Source: Nostoc sp. WHI (lineage in GTDB: Bacteria > Cyanobacteriota > Cyanobacteriia > Cyanobacteriales > Nostocaceae). From it: a DNA stretch of 55,866 bases. Where the stretch lies: positions 1 through 55,866 of the forward strand of contig NZ_WBKM01000222.1 of the NCBI RefSeq assembly GCF_015714725.1, given 5' to 3'. Of the stretch, positions 16,931 to 26,250 are shown in pieces (the stretch's first letter is position 1; each line of letters starts with the position of its first letter). The notes under the pieces are model-generated. The model saw nothing but the letters and a program-made list of their open reading frames with translations. It was not told where the DNA came from and made no database searches. Position numbers and translations under genes: made by a program.

Positions 16931-19495
16931 ATGCAGCCAATTCGTACATTTAACGTATCCCCTTCACTACCGCCGCGACTCGAACCTCTGCGGCGGCTGG
17001 CGTATAATTTGCACTGGGATTGGAACGTTGATACTAAAGATTTATTTCGTCGTTTAGACTCCGACCTGTGGGAGTCTAGCCATCATAACCCGGTGTTGAT
17101 GCTGGGTACTATCTCTCAAGGGCGGCTTTTGGAAGTTGTTGAAGATGAAGGCTTCCTAGCGCAAATGGATCGATCTCACCGGCAGTTAGAGGATTATTTG
17201 CAAGAGCGCACTTGGTATCAGAAACAACGAAACCAGAAACCAAAAGAATGCTTCGCCTATTTTTCGGCTGAATTTGGGCTTGTAGATTGTTTGCCAGTCT
17301 ATTCTGGAGGCTTGGGCGTTCTGGCGGGAGATCACCTCAAATCTGCTAGTGATTTGGGGCTACCGCTTGTGGGCGTAGGTTTACTCTATCAGCAAGGCTA
17401 CTTTGCTCAGTATCTCAATGCCGATGGTTGGCAGCAAGAACGTTACCCCATCAACGATTTCTATAATATGCCCTTGCATCTAGAGCGTAATTCTGATGGT
17501 TCAGAACTGCAAATTGCGGTAGATTATCCAGGGCGCAAGGTGTATGCCAGAGTTTGGCGCGTACAGGTGGGAACAGTGCCCCTGTATCTGCTGGACACCA
17601 ACATCGCACCTAACATAATTTATGACCACGACATCACAGATCAGCTGTATGGTGGCGACATCGATATGCGTATCCACCAGGAAATCATGCTGGGGATCGG
17701 TGGTGTGCAAATGCTCAAAGCTTTGGGGCTGAAAGTCACCGCCTACCACATGAATGAAGGACACGCAGCCTTCTCCATCCTAGAGCGCATCCGCCTGCTG
17801 ATTCAGGAAGAGGGACTCACTTATGCCCAAGCCAAACAGGTAGTAGCTTCCAGCAATATCTTTACCACCCACACACCAGTACCAGCCGGGATTGACTTGT
17901 TTGCTCCCGACAAAATGCTGTACTACTTGGGGTACTATGCAGACATTTTTGGCTTGCCTAAAGAGCAATTTTTAGGACTGGGGCGTGAAAATACGGGTGA
18001 TTTATCCGGGCCTTTCAGTATGGCAGTGCTGGCGCTGAAGATGGCAACATTTTCTAATGGTGTAGCACAGTTGCATGGTGTAGTTTCGCGGCAAATGTTC
18101 CAGGCTTTGTGGCAGAAAGTGCCAGTAGAGGAAGTGCCGATCGCAGCAATTACTAACGGTGTCCATGCCCGTAGTTGTGTGGCGAAATCGACTCAAGAAT
18201 TGTACGATCGCTACTTGGGGCCAAACTGGTCATCAGCACCACTAGATAGCCCGTTATGGGAGCGGATGGATGCCATTCCCGATGAAGAATTGTGGCGTAA
18301 TCACGAACGCTGCCGCTTAGATATGATTTTGTATGTGCGGGAACATTTAGTCAAGCATTTGCGCGATCGCGGCGCTTCCGCCTCAGAAATTTTCCAAGCC
18401 CAAGAAGTTTTAGATCCTTACGCTTTCACCGTTGGCTTTGCCCGTCGGTTTGCCACCTATAAACGTGCTACTCTGTGGATGCGTGATTTGGAACGCATTA
18501 AGCGGCTTTTACTGAACAACAAAGACCGAAAAGTGCAATTTGTGATTGCTGGGAAGGCACACCCCAAAGATATCCCAGGTAAAGAACTTATCCGCGATAT
18601 CAATCACTTTATCCGCGAACAGCATTTAGAAAAACAGGTAGTGTTTGTTCCCAATTACGACATTCATATTGCCCGATTGATGGTTGCGGGTTGCGATATT
18701 TGGTTAAACACACCGCGTCGTCCACGGGAAGCCTCTGGTACCAGTGGGATGAAAGCAGCAATGAATGGATTGCCAAATTTAAGTGTGCTAGATGGCTGGT
18801 GGGATGAAGCCGATTATGTCCGCACAGGTTGGGCAATTGGACATGGAGAGAATTACGACGATCCTAACTACCAAGATGAAGTAGAAGCAAATGCTCTCTA
18901 CGAGTTGTTAGAAAAGGAAGTTGTACCGCTATTTTATGAGCAGCGTGATAGCGATGGTTTGCCCCGTCCGTGGGTTGCCAAAATGAAAGATGCAATTCGG
19001 TTGAATTGTCCCTTCTTTAATACAGCGCGGATGGTAGGAGAATATGCACAAAGAGCTTATTTTCCAGCGAGCGATCGCTATCATACCTTAACTGTTGATA
19101 ACTATGCCCCAGCTAAAGAACTAGCTGATTGGAAAGCAAAACTGGGCGAACAATGGTTCAATATCAAAATCAAAGATATTGACGTATCAGCAGCTTCAGA
19201 CATTGAGGTTAATCAAACTGTTGCTGTTAAAGCCAAGGTTGATTTAGCAAGTTTGACAAATGATGATGTGCAGGTGGAGTTATATCAAGGTGCGCTCGAT
19301 GCCAATGGTGAGATTGTCAACGCTGTGCCAGTGGTGATGGATTACCAAGGCAAGGATGCACAGGGATTGACTATTTACACGGGTAATATTACTTATACCA
19401 CCTCTGGTTTGCAAGGCTTGTCTTTGCGCGTATTGCCGAAAAATCAACACCTGGCTAATCCCTATGAACCAAGGTTGATTGCTTGGGCAGAATAA
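16931..19495 (+). CDS. glgP: Glycogen (alpha-glucan) phosphorylase
   Basis: An 854-residue GT35 enzyme. It releases glucose-1-phosphate from glycogen, the storage polymer used at night and in heterocysts. Family marks are YFSAEFGLVDCLPVYSGGLG near residue 115, HMNEGHAAF, and the PLP site EASGTSGMKAAMNG with its lysine. A final ~120-residue beta-rich tail is present. It belongs to the shorter bacterial branch rather than the MalP type. I choose the ATG at 16931; the frame is open from a TTG at 16913, and GGAG at 16915-16918 could serve the ATG with 12-base spacing. A terminator follows at 19529. It appears monocistronic. Confidence 0.95.
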   Translation: MQPIRTFNVSPSLPPRLEPLRRLAYNLHWDWNVDTKDLFRRLDSDLWESSHHNPVLMLGTISQGRLLEVVEDEGFLAQMDRSHRQLEDYLQERTWYQKQRNQKPKECFAYFSAEFGLVDCLPVYSGGLGVLAGDHLKSASDLGLPLVGVGLLYQQGYFAQYLNADGWQQERYPINDFYNMPLHLERNSDGSELQIAVDYPGRKVYARVWRVQVGTVPLYLLDTNIAPNIIYDHDITDQLYGGDIDMRIHQEIMLGIGGVQMLKALGLKVTAYHMNEGHAAFSILERIRLLIQEEGLTYAQAKQVVASSNIFTTHTPVPAGIDLFAPDKMLYYLGYYADIFGLPKEQFLGLGRENTGDLSGPFSMAVLALKMATFSNGVAQLHGVVSRQMFQALWQKVPVEEVPIAAITNGVHARSCVAKSTQELYDRYLGPNWSSAPLDSPLWERMDAIPDEELWRNHERCRLDMILYVREHLVKHLRDRGASASEIFQAQEVLDPYAFTVGFARRFATYKRATLWMRDLERIKRLLLNNKDRKVQFVIAGKAHPKDIPGKELIRDINHFIREQHLEKQVVFVPNYDIHIARLMVAGCDIWLNTPRRPREASGTSGMKAAMNGLPNLSVLDGWWDEADYVRTGWAIGHGENYDDPNYQDEVEANALYELLEKEVVPLFYEQRDSDGLPRPWVAKMKDAIRLNCPFFNTARMVGEYAQRAYFPASDRYHTLTVDNYAPAKELADWKAKLGEQWFNIKIKDIDVSAASDIEVNQTVAVKAKVDLASLTNDDVQVELYQGALDANGEIVNAVPVVMDYQGKDAQGLTIYTGNITYTTSGLQGLSLRVLPKNQHLANPYEPRLIAWAE

Positions 19496-19528
19496 GAGTG
19501 TTGAGTAGTTATTGAATACTAAAGACTA

Positions 19529-19567
19529 GGCGTTGCTGATTTAAGTTTAGCAACGCCTTTTATTATT
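19529..19567 (+). terminator. glgP terminator
   Basis: GGCGTTGCT and AGCAACGCC form a 9-bp stem with an 11-base loop, followed by TTTTATTATT, 33 bp after the glgP stop. Confidence 0.85.
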
Positions 19568-19623
19568 GTGATACAGTCACGCACCAAAAATAATTATTGC
19601 TAAAATTATGAGGAATTATAAGG

Positions 19624-19758
19624 CAATACGCTTGGGTTAGTGATATTTAGTATGCGGAGATCCCCCCAACCCCCCTTAAAAAGGGGGGCTAATATCTCTT
19701 TTACCCCCTTTTTAAGGGGGTCGCCGCAGGCGGGGGGATCTTAACCCCAAGCGTATTG
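19624..19758. mobile_element. 135-bp MITE-like element
   Basis: Inverted ends CAATACGCTTGGG and CCAAGCGTATTG enclose an almost fully self-complementary interior built from GATCCCCCC and GGGGGGATC, and CCCCCTT and AAGGGGG, blocks. It is related to the element at 15155. It occupies the middle of the glgP-DUF29 gap; the rest of that gap holds the glgP terminator only. Confidence 0.8.
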
Positions 19759-19824
19759 AATATATTTGGTTAATTACTTATTGGAAAAATACGAAACGGG
19801 GGATAGAAATCTATGAACAAAAAT

Positions 19825-20292
19825 TTACAAGTTTTCAGGTAGATAATTAATATCTAGTAGCTGTTCTAAGGTGTAAGTACAATATTCAGGTAAGTTATCT
19901 AGTTTGCCTTCAGTTTTCTCAATTACGTATCCTAAAGCATCATCATAAATTGATGCTAATTCTTTTTCTAAAAATTGATATAAATTCGTTGTCAAATTAC
20001 GTTTTAATTGATTTCTAAAACTTCTAATTTCTGCTTTCCAATGCCCAGAATTATATTGAGATTCTTCTATCCAATATTGCAGCAATAAAAGATGTGTAAT
20101 AATTTGTTCTAATAAACTAGCAACCTTAGCTTTGTCTCTACGACCCAAATTTTCTAGCTCCTCAATTAAATTTTCTAAATCTAATTCTTCTAAATGGTTA
20201 GCTTTCAATAGCTTAATTGTTTCCTCTAACCAGAGATGCTCATCAATTTCATAAAGCTCTTTTAAACTTAAATTAGAACTAACTCCTTGCAT
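19825..20292 (-). CDS. DUF29 domain-containing protein
   Basis: A 155-residue helical protein with the DUF29 pattern: LYEIDEHLWLEETIKLLKAN, then DLENLIEELENLGRRDK and LLLLQYW. DUF29 proteins are numerous in filamentous cyanobacteria and lack an assigned function. It is downstream of the DUF429 gene on the same strand (37-bp gap), so the two may be co-transcribed. ATG start. Confidence 0.88.
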   Translation of the reverse strand: MQGVSSNLSLKELYEIDEHLWLEETIKLLKANHLEELDLENLIEELENLGRRDKAKVASLLEQIITHLLLLQYWIEESQYNSGHWKAEIRSFRNQLKRNLTTNLYQFLEKELASIYDDALGYVIEKTEGKLDNLPEYCTYTLEQLLDINYLPENL

Positions 20293-20329
20293 AAAACCTC
20301 CTGAACTTAAATTTTACGAGATTACAATT

Positions 20330-21088
20330 TTAGGCTAAAACTCTGTGAGGGATGATAATGTAGCCAGTGGTGCGTAGGCGTAGCCCGTCGGAGACATCGC
20401 CTAATATTAAATTACGTTGTTCTCCCCAATACCACCAATAAGCAGCAACATAGGCGCAAATTAAGCTATCTAGTTTATCTTCAGTTGCTTTGAGGGCTGC
20501 GCCTGTGGTGGGAATTTCAAGAGGAAAAGAACCACAGAGGCGCAGAGGGGGTTCGCAAATGGGGAGGATATCAATAATGTAATTTTGGAGTTTGATTAGT
20601 TCTAGGCGGCGCTCATTGATGCGTCCTTTTTTGTATTTGAGGATGCGTCCTAAGTTGAATAGGTTAACGATCGCTGGGTGGGGAAAGACTTCTATTTGAT
20701 ATCTGCCGAGTTTTTGCGGTTCGATGGTGGGTGCGTGTGCAAAACCGCGTGATTCTAATTCTAAGCCAAAGTTGACGGTGCGATCGGCGAAGGGTAAGTT
20801 TTTGTTAGCTGGGTAGCATCCCGCATGATATTTGCCAAAGTGCTTGTGGGTGAGTTTATCGGCGAGGCGACTCCCGCTAGCGTTGGGTATGAGGGTGGGT
20901 GCATCTACGGCGATGATGGCTGGTTCGTCTGGTTTGACGCTCTGATCGATCCAGGTGAGGATGTCTGCAATGGCTTCTTTGCGGTCTAAATCAAGTAGTT
21001 GCAGTTGTCCATCTATCCATTCTAAGGAGCATAGTCCACTTGGTTGCGATCGCCAGCCTAAATCAATGCCAATAAATTTCATGTTCAT
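20330..21088 (-). CDS. DUF429 protein, predicted RNase H-fold nuclease
   Basis: A 252-residue protein beginning MKFIGIDLGW (an alternative start two codons earlier gives MNM). IGIDLGW and AIIAVDAP are the acidic beta-strand ends expected of an RNase H-like fold. The KATEDKLDSLICAYVAAYW segment near the C-terminus carries the later acidic residues. DUF429 has been predicted to be a nuclease; no biochemical role is established that I can name. It is the promoter-proximal gene of a pair with the DUF29 gene. Confidence 0.82.
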   Translation of the reverse strand: MNMKFIGIDLGWRSQPSGLCSLEWIDGQLQLLDLDRKEAIADILTWIDQSVKPDEPAIIAVDAPTLIPNASGSRLADKLTHKHFGKYHAGCYPANKNLPFADRTVNFGLELESRGFAHAPTIEPQKLGRYQIEVFPHPAIVNLFNLGRILKYKKGRINERRLELIKLQNYIIDILPICEPPLRLCGSFPLEIPTTGAALKATEDKLDSLICAYVAAYWWYWGEQRNLILGDVSDGLRLRTTGYIIIPHRVLA

Positions 21089-21233
21089 AACACAAATTTG
21101 CGATTATTTTTGCATTTTTGGGCAACCATTTACCTAAATTTACTTGCAAACAATCGTGATAAATAATCTTATAATTTTAAGCAGTTTGTCTTAATTTATT
21201 TTATCTCGCAATAAGTTAATCAATATTATTCCG

Positions 21234-22493
21234 ATGCAGATTTTATTTTTACATCCCAATTTTCCCTCACAATTCCGCAACCTAGCAACAGTTTTAGGTA
21301 AAGATGCTAATTACAAAGTTGTCTTTGGAACAAATCGGCGTGAAGGGGAAATACCTGGCGTTTATAAAGCTATTTACACTCCTTCTCGTGAAGCTGCTCC
21401 CCCGACGCACCACTATGTTCGCAATCTGGAAAATGCTGTTATTACTGCCCAGGCTGTCTATCGCGTGGCAGAAAAATTAAAAGCCGAGGGTTTTGTTCCA
21501 GATATAGTTTATGGTCATTCTGGCTGGGGGCCAACTTTATTTATGAAAGATATTTTCCCCAAAGCCGAATTATTGTGTTATTTCGAGTGGTTTTATCATG
21601 CTCATGGTTCGGATGCAGATTTTGATCCCACTGAACCACTGAATGCTGATGATGAATGTCGCATCCGCGTGAAAAATACGCCGATTTTGACTGATTTATA
21701 TAGTTGCGATCGCGGTCTTTCTCCTACCAACTGGCAACGTCAGCAGTTTCCTAAAGAATATCATAGCAAAATCACTGTAATTCATGATGGTATCGACACC
21801 AAATATTTTGCTCCCAAACCAGGCGCAAAGTTAATTTTGCCAAGAATAAATCTTGACCTTTCCCATGTCGAAGAGTTGGTAACTTATGTGGGACGAGGAA
21901 TGGAACCTTATAGAGGTTTTCCGCAGTTTATGGAAACAGTAGCCTTACTTCAGCAACGACGACCTAAGTGCCATGTAGTAGTTGTGGGAGAAGACAGAGT
22001 TGCTTATGGAAAGAATCTCCCCGATGGTCAGACTTATAAACAATTAATGTTAGAAAAATTATCTTTAGATTTATCAAGACTGCATTTTACAGATAGACTA
22101 CCTTACAATGAGTACCTTCAGGTTTTACAAGCTTCTTCTGCTCATATTTATTTAACCCGTCCTTTTGTTTTATCCTGGTCAATGTTAGAAGTAATGGCAG
22201 CAGGATGTTTATTAGTAGCTTCTAAGACTCCGCCAGTATTAGAAGTTGTACAGGATGGGGTAAATGGACTGCTGGTGGATTTCTTTTCTCCTCAGAATAT
22301 TGCTAATAGGGTTGAAGAAGCGTTGAATAATCCTCAAGAGATGAATGCAATTCGTGCGAATGCGCGAGAGACAATTCTGAAACGTTATGATTTAGCGAAA
22401 CTGTTACCACAACATTTGCAATGGATGTTGGCTGGTAAAAGTTTTGAGAGTTTGAAAAAGCGTCCAGCATCTAAAGGATTTGGCAGAAATTAG
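21234..22493 (+). CDS. Glycosyltransferase family 4
   Basis: A 419-residue GT-B glycosyltransferase. The N-terminal half (MQILFLHPNFPSQFRNLA) is the acceptor domain. The C-terminal half has VTYVGRGMEPYRGFPQFMETV, HVVVVGED and a donor-site segment PFVLSWSMLEVMAAGCLLVAS where the EX7E-type glutamate sits. The acceptor is unknown; exopolysaccharide or glycolipid synthesis is plausible. It is the first of three plus-strand genes (GT4, a GT-A-like protein, a desaturase) with gaps of about 90 bp. Confidence 0.88.
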   Translation: MQILFLHPNFPSQFRNLATVLGKDANYKVVFGTNRREGEIPGVYKAIYTPSREAAPPTHHYVRNLENAVITAQAVYRVAEKLKAEGFVPDIVYGHSGWGPTLFMKDIFPKAELLCYFEWFYHAHGSDADFDPTEPLNADDECRIRVKNTPILTDLYSCDRGLSPTNWQRQQFPKEYHSKITVIHDGIDTKYFAPKPGAKLILPRINLDLSHVEELVTYVGRGMEPYRGFPQFMETVALLQQRRPKCHVVVVGEDRVAYGKNLPDGQTYKQLMLEKLSLDLSRLHFTDRLPYNEYLQVLQASSAHIYLTRPFVLSWSMLEVMAAGCLLVASKTPPVLEVVQDGVNGLLVDFFSPQNIANRVEEALNNPQEMNAIRANARETILKRYDLAKLLPQHLQWMLAGKSFESLKKRPASKGFGRN

Positions 22494-22503
22494 ATTACAT
22501 TAG

Positions 22504-22531
22504 TCATTGGTCATTGGTCATTGGTCATTAG
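22504..22531. repeat. Heptanucleotide repeat TCATTGG
   Basis: Three TCATTGG units and a TCATTAG variant in tandem. This is a short tandemly repeated repeat of the kind typical of Nostoc intergenic regions. A related CATTGGG array closes the window. Confidence 0.85.
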
Positions 22532-22589
22532 TTACAGCTAACAAAGGACAAAGGACAAATGACAAAGAAGTATAAAAGCGATATTTAAA

Positions 22590-23456
22590 ATGCGAATTAT
22601 TTTTACCATCGCCCATTTTTTCAAACCTAGCAATGATAGTCGTCATGCTTCTCAACGCAAAGATCCACAACCCCGTTTGCAGGCGTTAACTAAAAGCCTT
22701 ACCGCCTTACACCAATTATTTGGTAAATCTCAAAGTATTATTAACATTGCTCAACGACTAGCTTTCCCTGCTAACCAGCCGCAGTCTCACGAACTAGATA
22801 TTGTTATTTGTACAACCAAAGATGATCATCTTCTGAATCAGCTTCCTCTACGCTCCCATCTATATAGGCATCATTCTAACAATGTAGAACCTCTACTTTT
22901 GGGGTTTGAGTGCCAAGCAGTTCTGCAAAGTTGTCTTGGTCAATATGATTACTACTGCTTTCTTGAAGATGACCTAATTATCCATGACCCTTGGTTTTTT
23001 ATCAAATTAAACTGGTTTACTCAACAAGCGGGTGACTTAAGCTTGCTTCAACCAAATCGTTATGAAATCTCTCCCCACGGTTTGGTTCACAAGGCTTATA
23101 TTGATGGGGATTTGGCGTTGCGAGTAACTGCTCCCTTTCAAAATGTGCAGGAGCAACAGGAACTCAAAGGTGCAATTATGAATATACCAATTACTTTTCG
23201 TCGTGCGCTCAATCCTCACGCAGGCTGCTACTTTTTAAATGCAAATCAGATGGCTCAATGGGCTAGTCAAACTTATTTTCTCGACCGCGATATTAGCTTT
23301 GTTGGGCCTCTAGAAAGTGCAGCCACTTTAGGAATTATGAAGACATTCCGAGTTTATAAAAGCTCACCGGAGCAAGCAAGTTTTCTGGAGATTCAGCACT
23401 TTGGAACAGGATTTCTGGGCCTAATTGGAGGACAGGTAGGTTTAGCAGAGAGGTAA
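22590..23456 (+). CDS. Putative GT-A-like glycosyltransferase
   Basis: A 288-residue protein. The central LDIVICTTKDDHL, then CLGQYDYYCFLEDDLIIHDPW, resembles the GT-A nucleotide-sugar fold, with EDD in the place of the metal-binding DxD. A later HAGCYFLNANQMAQW segment fits an acceptor site. Family assignment is by pattern only. It sits between a GT4 gene and a desaturase gene on the same strand, which supports a role in surface glycan or glycolipid synthesis, but this is inference. Confidence 0.6.
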   Translation: MRIIFTIAHFFKPSNDSRHASQRKDPQPRLQALTKSLTALHQLFGKSQSIINIAQRLAFPANQPQSHELDIVICTTKDDHLLNQLPLRSHLYRHHSNNVEPLLLGFECQAVLQSCLGQYDYYCFLEDDLIIHDPWFFIKLNWFTQQAGDLSLLQPNRYEISPHGLVHKAYIDGDLALRVTAPFQNVQEQQELKGAIMNIPITFRRALNPHAGCYFLNANQMAQWASQTYFLDRDISFVGPLESAATLGIMKTFRVYKSSPEQASFLEIQHFGTGFLGLIGGQVGLAER

Positions 23457-23539
23457 ATCGAATTTAAGAGTTTGGTTTTTATGAATTTTGAAACTATTTA
23501 TTGTAATATAAGTTAAATAAAGTTCAACAATCAATATTT

Positions 23540-24640
23540 ATGGAAGTTTGTAACACCCAAAAGTTAATTCGCCAAGCAGAGTATGCAAAAACATTGCGTC
23601 CCCTACTTCCTGCGGAAGCATTTCTTCCCGATCCAAGTAAATTAGTGATTCTATTAATTAATTGGGCAATTTTGATTTTAGGCTGGGCGATCGCATCTTA
23701 TCTAGATCGTTGGAATTTATATTTTTTATGGCTTTATGTGCCTTTAGCTATAGTGATGGGCAATAGTGTTATCGTCTTGCTATTTAGCTCCCATGAGCTG
23801 ATGCACGGTAGCGTAATTAGAAACTCCCATATACTCAGAATTATTAGCTTGCTAGGGCTAGCGATGTTGTGGATGCCACCCACATTGTGGAAAGCAGTAC
23901 ATAATCGAGAACATCATAATAAAACTAATTCTTTAGCAGATCCCGATCGCAATTACTTATATAAGCAGCCGAAAACTTGGGGTAAATGGATTCAAAATGT
24001 ATGCGTACCTTCTGCTGAGGTTAATCCCATCAGTTTAATAGTGGGAATGGCAACTGCATGGGGAACACATAATCTTCGGAATTTGGTCTCTGTGCTATTT
24101 TTTAATCGTGAATCTGTAAGTTTTGTTCCTGCTGCCTTTACAGTCAAAACTAAAGAGCGTTGGTTAATTGCAGGTGAACTTTTTGTAATTGGTATGATTC
24201 ATTTGAGTATCTTGGTATATTTACAATTTAATTTCATAAAAATCCTGTTGAGTTACTTTCTGCCTATTGGCATTGGTTACGCTGGAGCAATGTTTTACAT
24301 CTATACAAACCACATGCTTTGTCAGATGACAAGCGTCAATGATCCACTTATTAATAGTATTTCCCTGCGTGTTCCTCAAATATTTGACAAATTGCATTTA
24401 AATTTTTCTTATCATACAGAACATCATATTTTTCCAGGAATAAACTCTGACTATTATCCCCTAGTGCAAGAATTATTAAAGATACACTATCCTGAACGTT
24501 TAAATTTATTAGATGCCAAAGATGCTTGGCAATTGCTTATGCAAACGCCAAGGCATTACAAAAATGAAGATACCTTTACCGATTGGTCGGGAGAAAAGTC
24601 TGTTCCTTGCGCTATCATTGAGAATTACAAAATTAATTAA
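23540..24640 (+). CDS. Membrane fatty-acid desaturase/hydroxylase family protein
   Basis: A 366-residue integral membrane di-iron protein. It has the three histidine boxes of the family: HELMH at 85-89, HNREHH at 121-126 and HTEHH at 292-296. Hydrophobic segments lie before the first box (VILLINWAILILGWAIA and an adjacent helix) and before the third (IKILLSYFLPIGIGY). The spacing and boxes fit the FA_desaturase superfamily, which includes acyl-lipid desaturases and alkane/carotenoid hydroxylases; the substrate is not deducible. ATG start. A dispersed repeat, not a clear terminator, follows the stop. Confidence 0.82.
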   Translation: MEVCNTQKLIRQAEYAKTLRPLLPAEAFLPDPSKLVILLINWAILILGWAIASYLDRWNLYFLWLYVPLAIVMGNSVIVLLFSSHELMHGSVIRNSHILRIISLLGLAMLWMPPTLWKAVHNREHHNKTNSLADPDRNYLYKQPKTWGKWIQNVCVPSAEVNPISLIVGMATAWGTHNLRNLVSVLFFNRESVSFVPAAFTVKTKERWLIAGELFVIGMIHLSILVYLQFNFIKILLSYFLPIGIGYAGAMFYIYTNHMLCQMTSVNDPLINSISLRVPQIFDKLHLNFSYHTEHHIFPGINSDYYPLVQELLKIHYPERLNLLDAKDAWQLLMQTPRHYKNEDTFTDWSGEKSVPCAIIENYKIN

Positions 24641-24661
24641 GTTCGACTTTATCCATCTTTT

Positions 24662-24941
24662 GTCTCGTTCCCAGTCTCCGACTGGGAATGCCGTTCTAGA
24701 GGCTCCGCCTAGGCTGTTGACTTTGGCTATTTTTTGGGGAATTATCGAAAAACTATTTGTGCTGGTTTTTGCTTGTGTGAAAGCGCCCGCTACAGCCATC
24801 TTTATGCCAAAATAAAAAACACAATTTCTGCATGAAGTCTTGTGGGCTAAAGGGTACAGAGTCAACACCCTAGGCTCCGCCTCCCTTGCTGGCGGCGGAG
24901 CCGCCAAGAGCAGCATTTCCAGCCAGAGGCTGGAAACGAGG
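24662..24941. repeat. Dispersed palindromic element, interrupted
   Basis: The outer parts (GTCTCGTTCCCAGTC hairpin at 24662, and CTGGCGGCGGAGCCGCCA to AAACGAGG at 24888-24941) match the two halves of the intact 108-bp elements at 44630 and 44863, in opposite orientation. They are separated here by extra sequence (24716-24868). With the following 240 bp of unremarkable sequence this fills the gap before trpS. Confidence 0.75.
24716..24868. mobile_element. Possible 153-bp insertion inside a repeat
   Basis: The insert begins GTTGACT and ends AGTCAAC plus two bases. It is flanked on both sides by the octamer CCTAGGCT (24708-24715 and 24869-24876), which looks like a target-site duplication. It has no coding capacity. 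The inverted ends are only 7 bp, so this may also be chance. Confidence 0.45.
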
Positions 24942-25181
24942 TTTTAAAGGGGTTTGCGCTTAAGTTGACACCAATGGGCAGTGTCGTCCCCCTACGGGTG
25001 TACCTCACGTAAACGAAAAACCTTATAGCAATGGGAGTTGAGTTAAAATCTCTCATCCTGTAACAGCGAGTTGACCTGGAAAATGTCAAAATTAAATGAG
25101 TTTTGCGTAGGCGGAAAGCAATTTGTCGCCAGACATCGCCTACTTTACTAGCGCAGATTTAAGATAACTAAGTTGGAATTT

Positions 25182-26192
25182 ATGGGCAAGCAACGTGTTC
25201 TTTCTGGAGTTCAACCAACCGGCAATTACCATCTAGGCAACTACTTGGGAGCCATTCGCAACTGGGTAGAAGGTCAGAGCGAATACGAAAATTACCTTTT
25301 TGTGGCTGATTTGCACGCGATTACAGTGCCACACGACCCAAAACAGTTGGCAGATGATACCTACACCCTTGCTGCTCTCTATTTAGCTTGTGGTCTTGAT
25401 TTAAATCACTCTACAATCTTTGTACAATCCCACGTTTCGGCTCACAGTGAACTCACTTGGTTGCTCAACTGCATTACACCTCTAAACTGGCTGCAAGATA
25501 TGATTCAGTTTAAGGAAAAGGCACTCAAGCAGGGAGAAAATGTGAGTGCAGGCTTATTGGATTATCCTGTGCTGATGGCAGCTGATATTTTGCTTTACCA
25601 AGCAGATAAAGTGCCAGTGGGTGAAGACCAAAAGCAACACTTGGAATTGACACGGGATATTGCAGCTCGTTTAAATCACCAATTTGGGAAACCAGATCAA
25701 CCAGTTCTGAAGTTACCAGATCCTTTGATTCGTAAGGAAGGGGCAAGGGTGATGAGTTTAGCGGACGGTACACGCAAAATGTCGAAGTCTGATCCTTCAG
25801 AGTTAAGCCGAATCAGTTTGCTAGATTCACCAGAACAGATTGAATACAAGATTAAGCGTTGTAAAACTGATCCGATTCGTGGTCTGACTTTTGATGATCC
25901 AGCGCGTCCAGAGTGTAATAATTTGTTAACACTGTATACATTGCTTTCTGGCAAAACGAAGGAAGATGTAGCAGTTGAGTGTCAGGATATGGGCTGGGGG
26001 CAATTTAAGCCATTGTTGACAAACACGATAATTGAGTCTCTGAAACCAATCCAAGAAAAATATCAGGCAATAACGGCGGATAAAAGCTATCTGGATTCTG
26101 TGTTGCGGGATGGAGGAGAAAAAGCTAGGGCGATCGCAAATCAAACTCTGTCACAAGTAAAAGCTGCTTTAGGCTACTCTCTTCCTCTATAA
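25182..26192 (+). CDS. trpS: Tryptophanyl-tRNA synthetase
   Basis: A 336-residue class I aminoacyl-tRNA synthetase that charges tRNA-Trp. Present are the HIGH-equivalent GNYHLGN near the N-terminus, the TrpRS-typical LLYQADKVPVGEDQKQHLELTRD (split here by LVAL-like strands), and the KMSKS loop (KMSKSD). Length is normal for bacterial TrpRS. The frame is open from a TTG at 25173; the ATG at 25182 gives the usual MGKQRVLSGVQPTG start. metF follows 58 bp downstream on the same strand, so the two may share a transcript. Confidence 0.96.
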   Translation: MGKQRVLSGVQPTGNYHLGNYLGAIRNWVEGQSEYENYLFVADLHAITVPHDPKQLADDTYTLAALYLACGLDLNHSTIFVQSHVSAHSELTWLLNCITPLNWLQDMIQFKEKALKQGENVSAGLLDYPVLMAADILLYQADKVPVGEDQKQHLELTRDIAARLNHQFGKPDQPVLKLPDPLIRKEGARVMSLADGTRKMSKSDPSELSRISLLDSPEQIEYKIKRCKTDPIRGLTFDDPARPECNNLLTLYTLLSGKTKEDVAVECQDMGWGQFKPLLTNTIIESLKPIQEKYQAITADKSYLDSVLRDGGEKARAIANQTLSQVKAALGYSLPL

Positions 26193-26250
26193 GTTCTCCC
26201 TTTTAGGTGTGATTCGTTATACCATGTAAGAAATTAAAATCCTTAATGTT

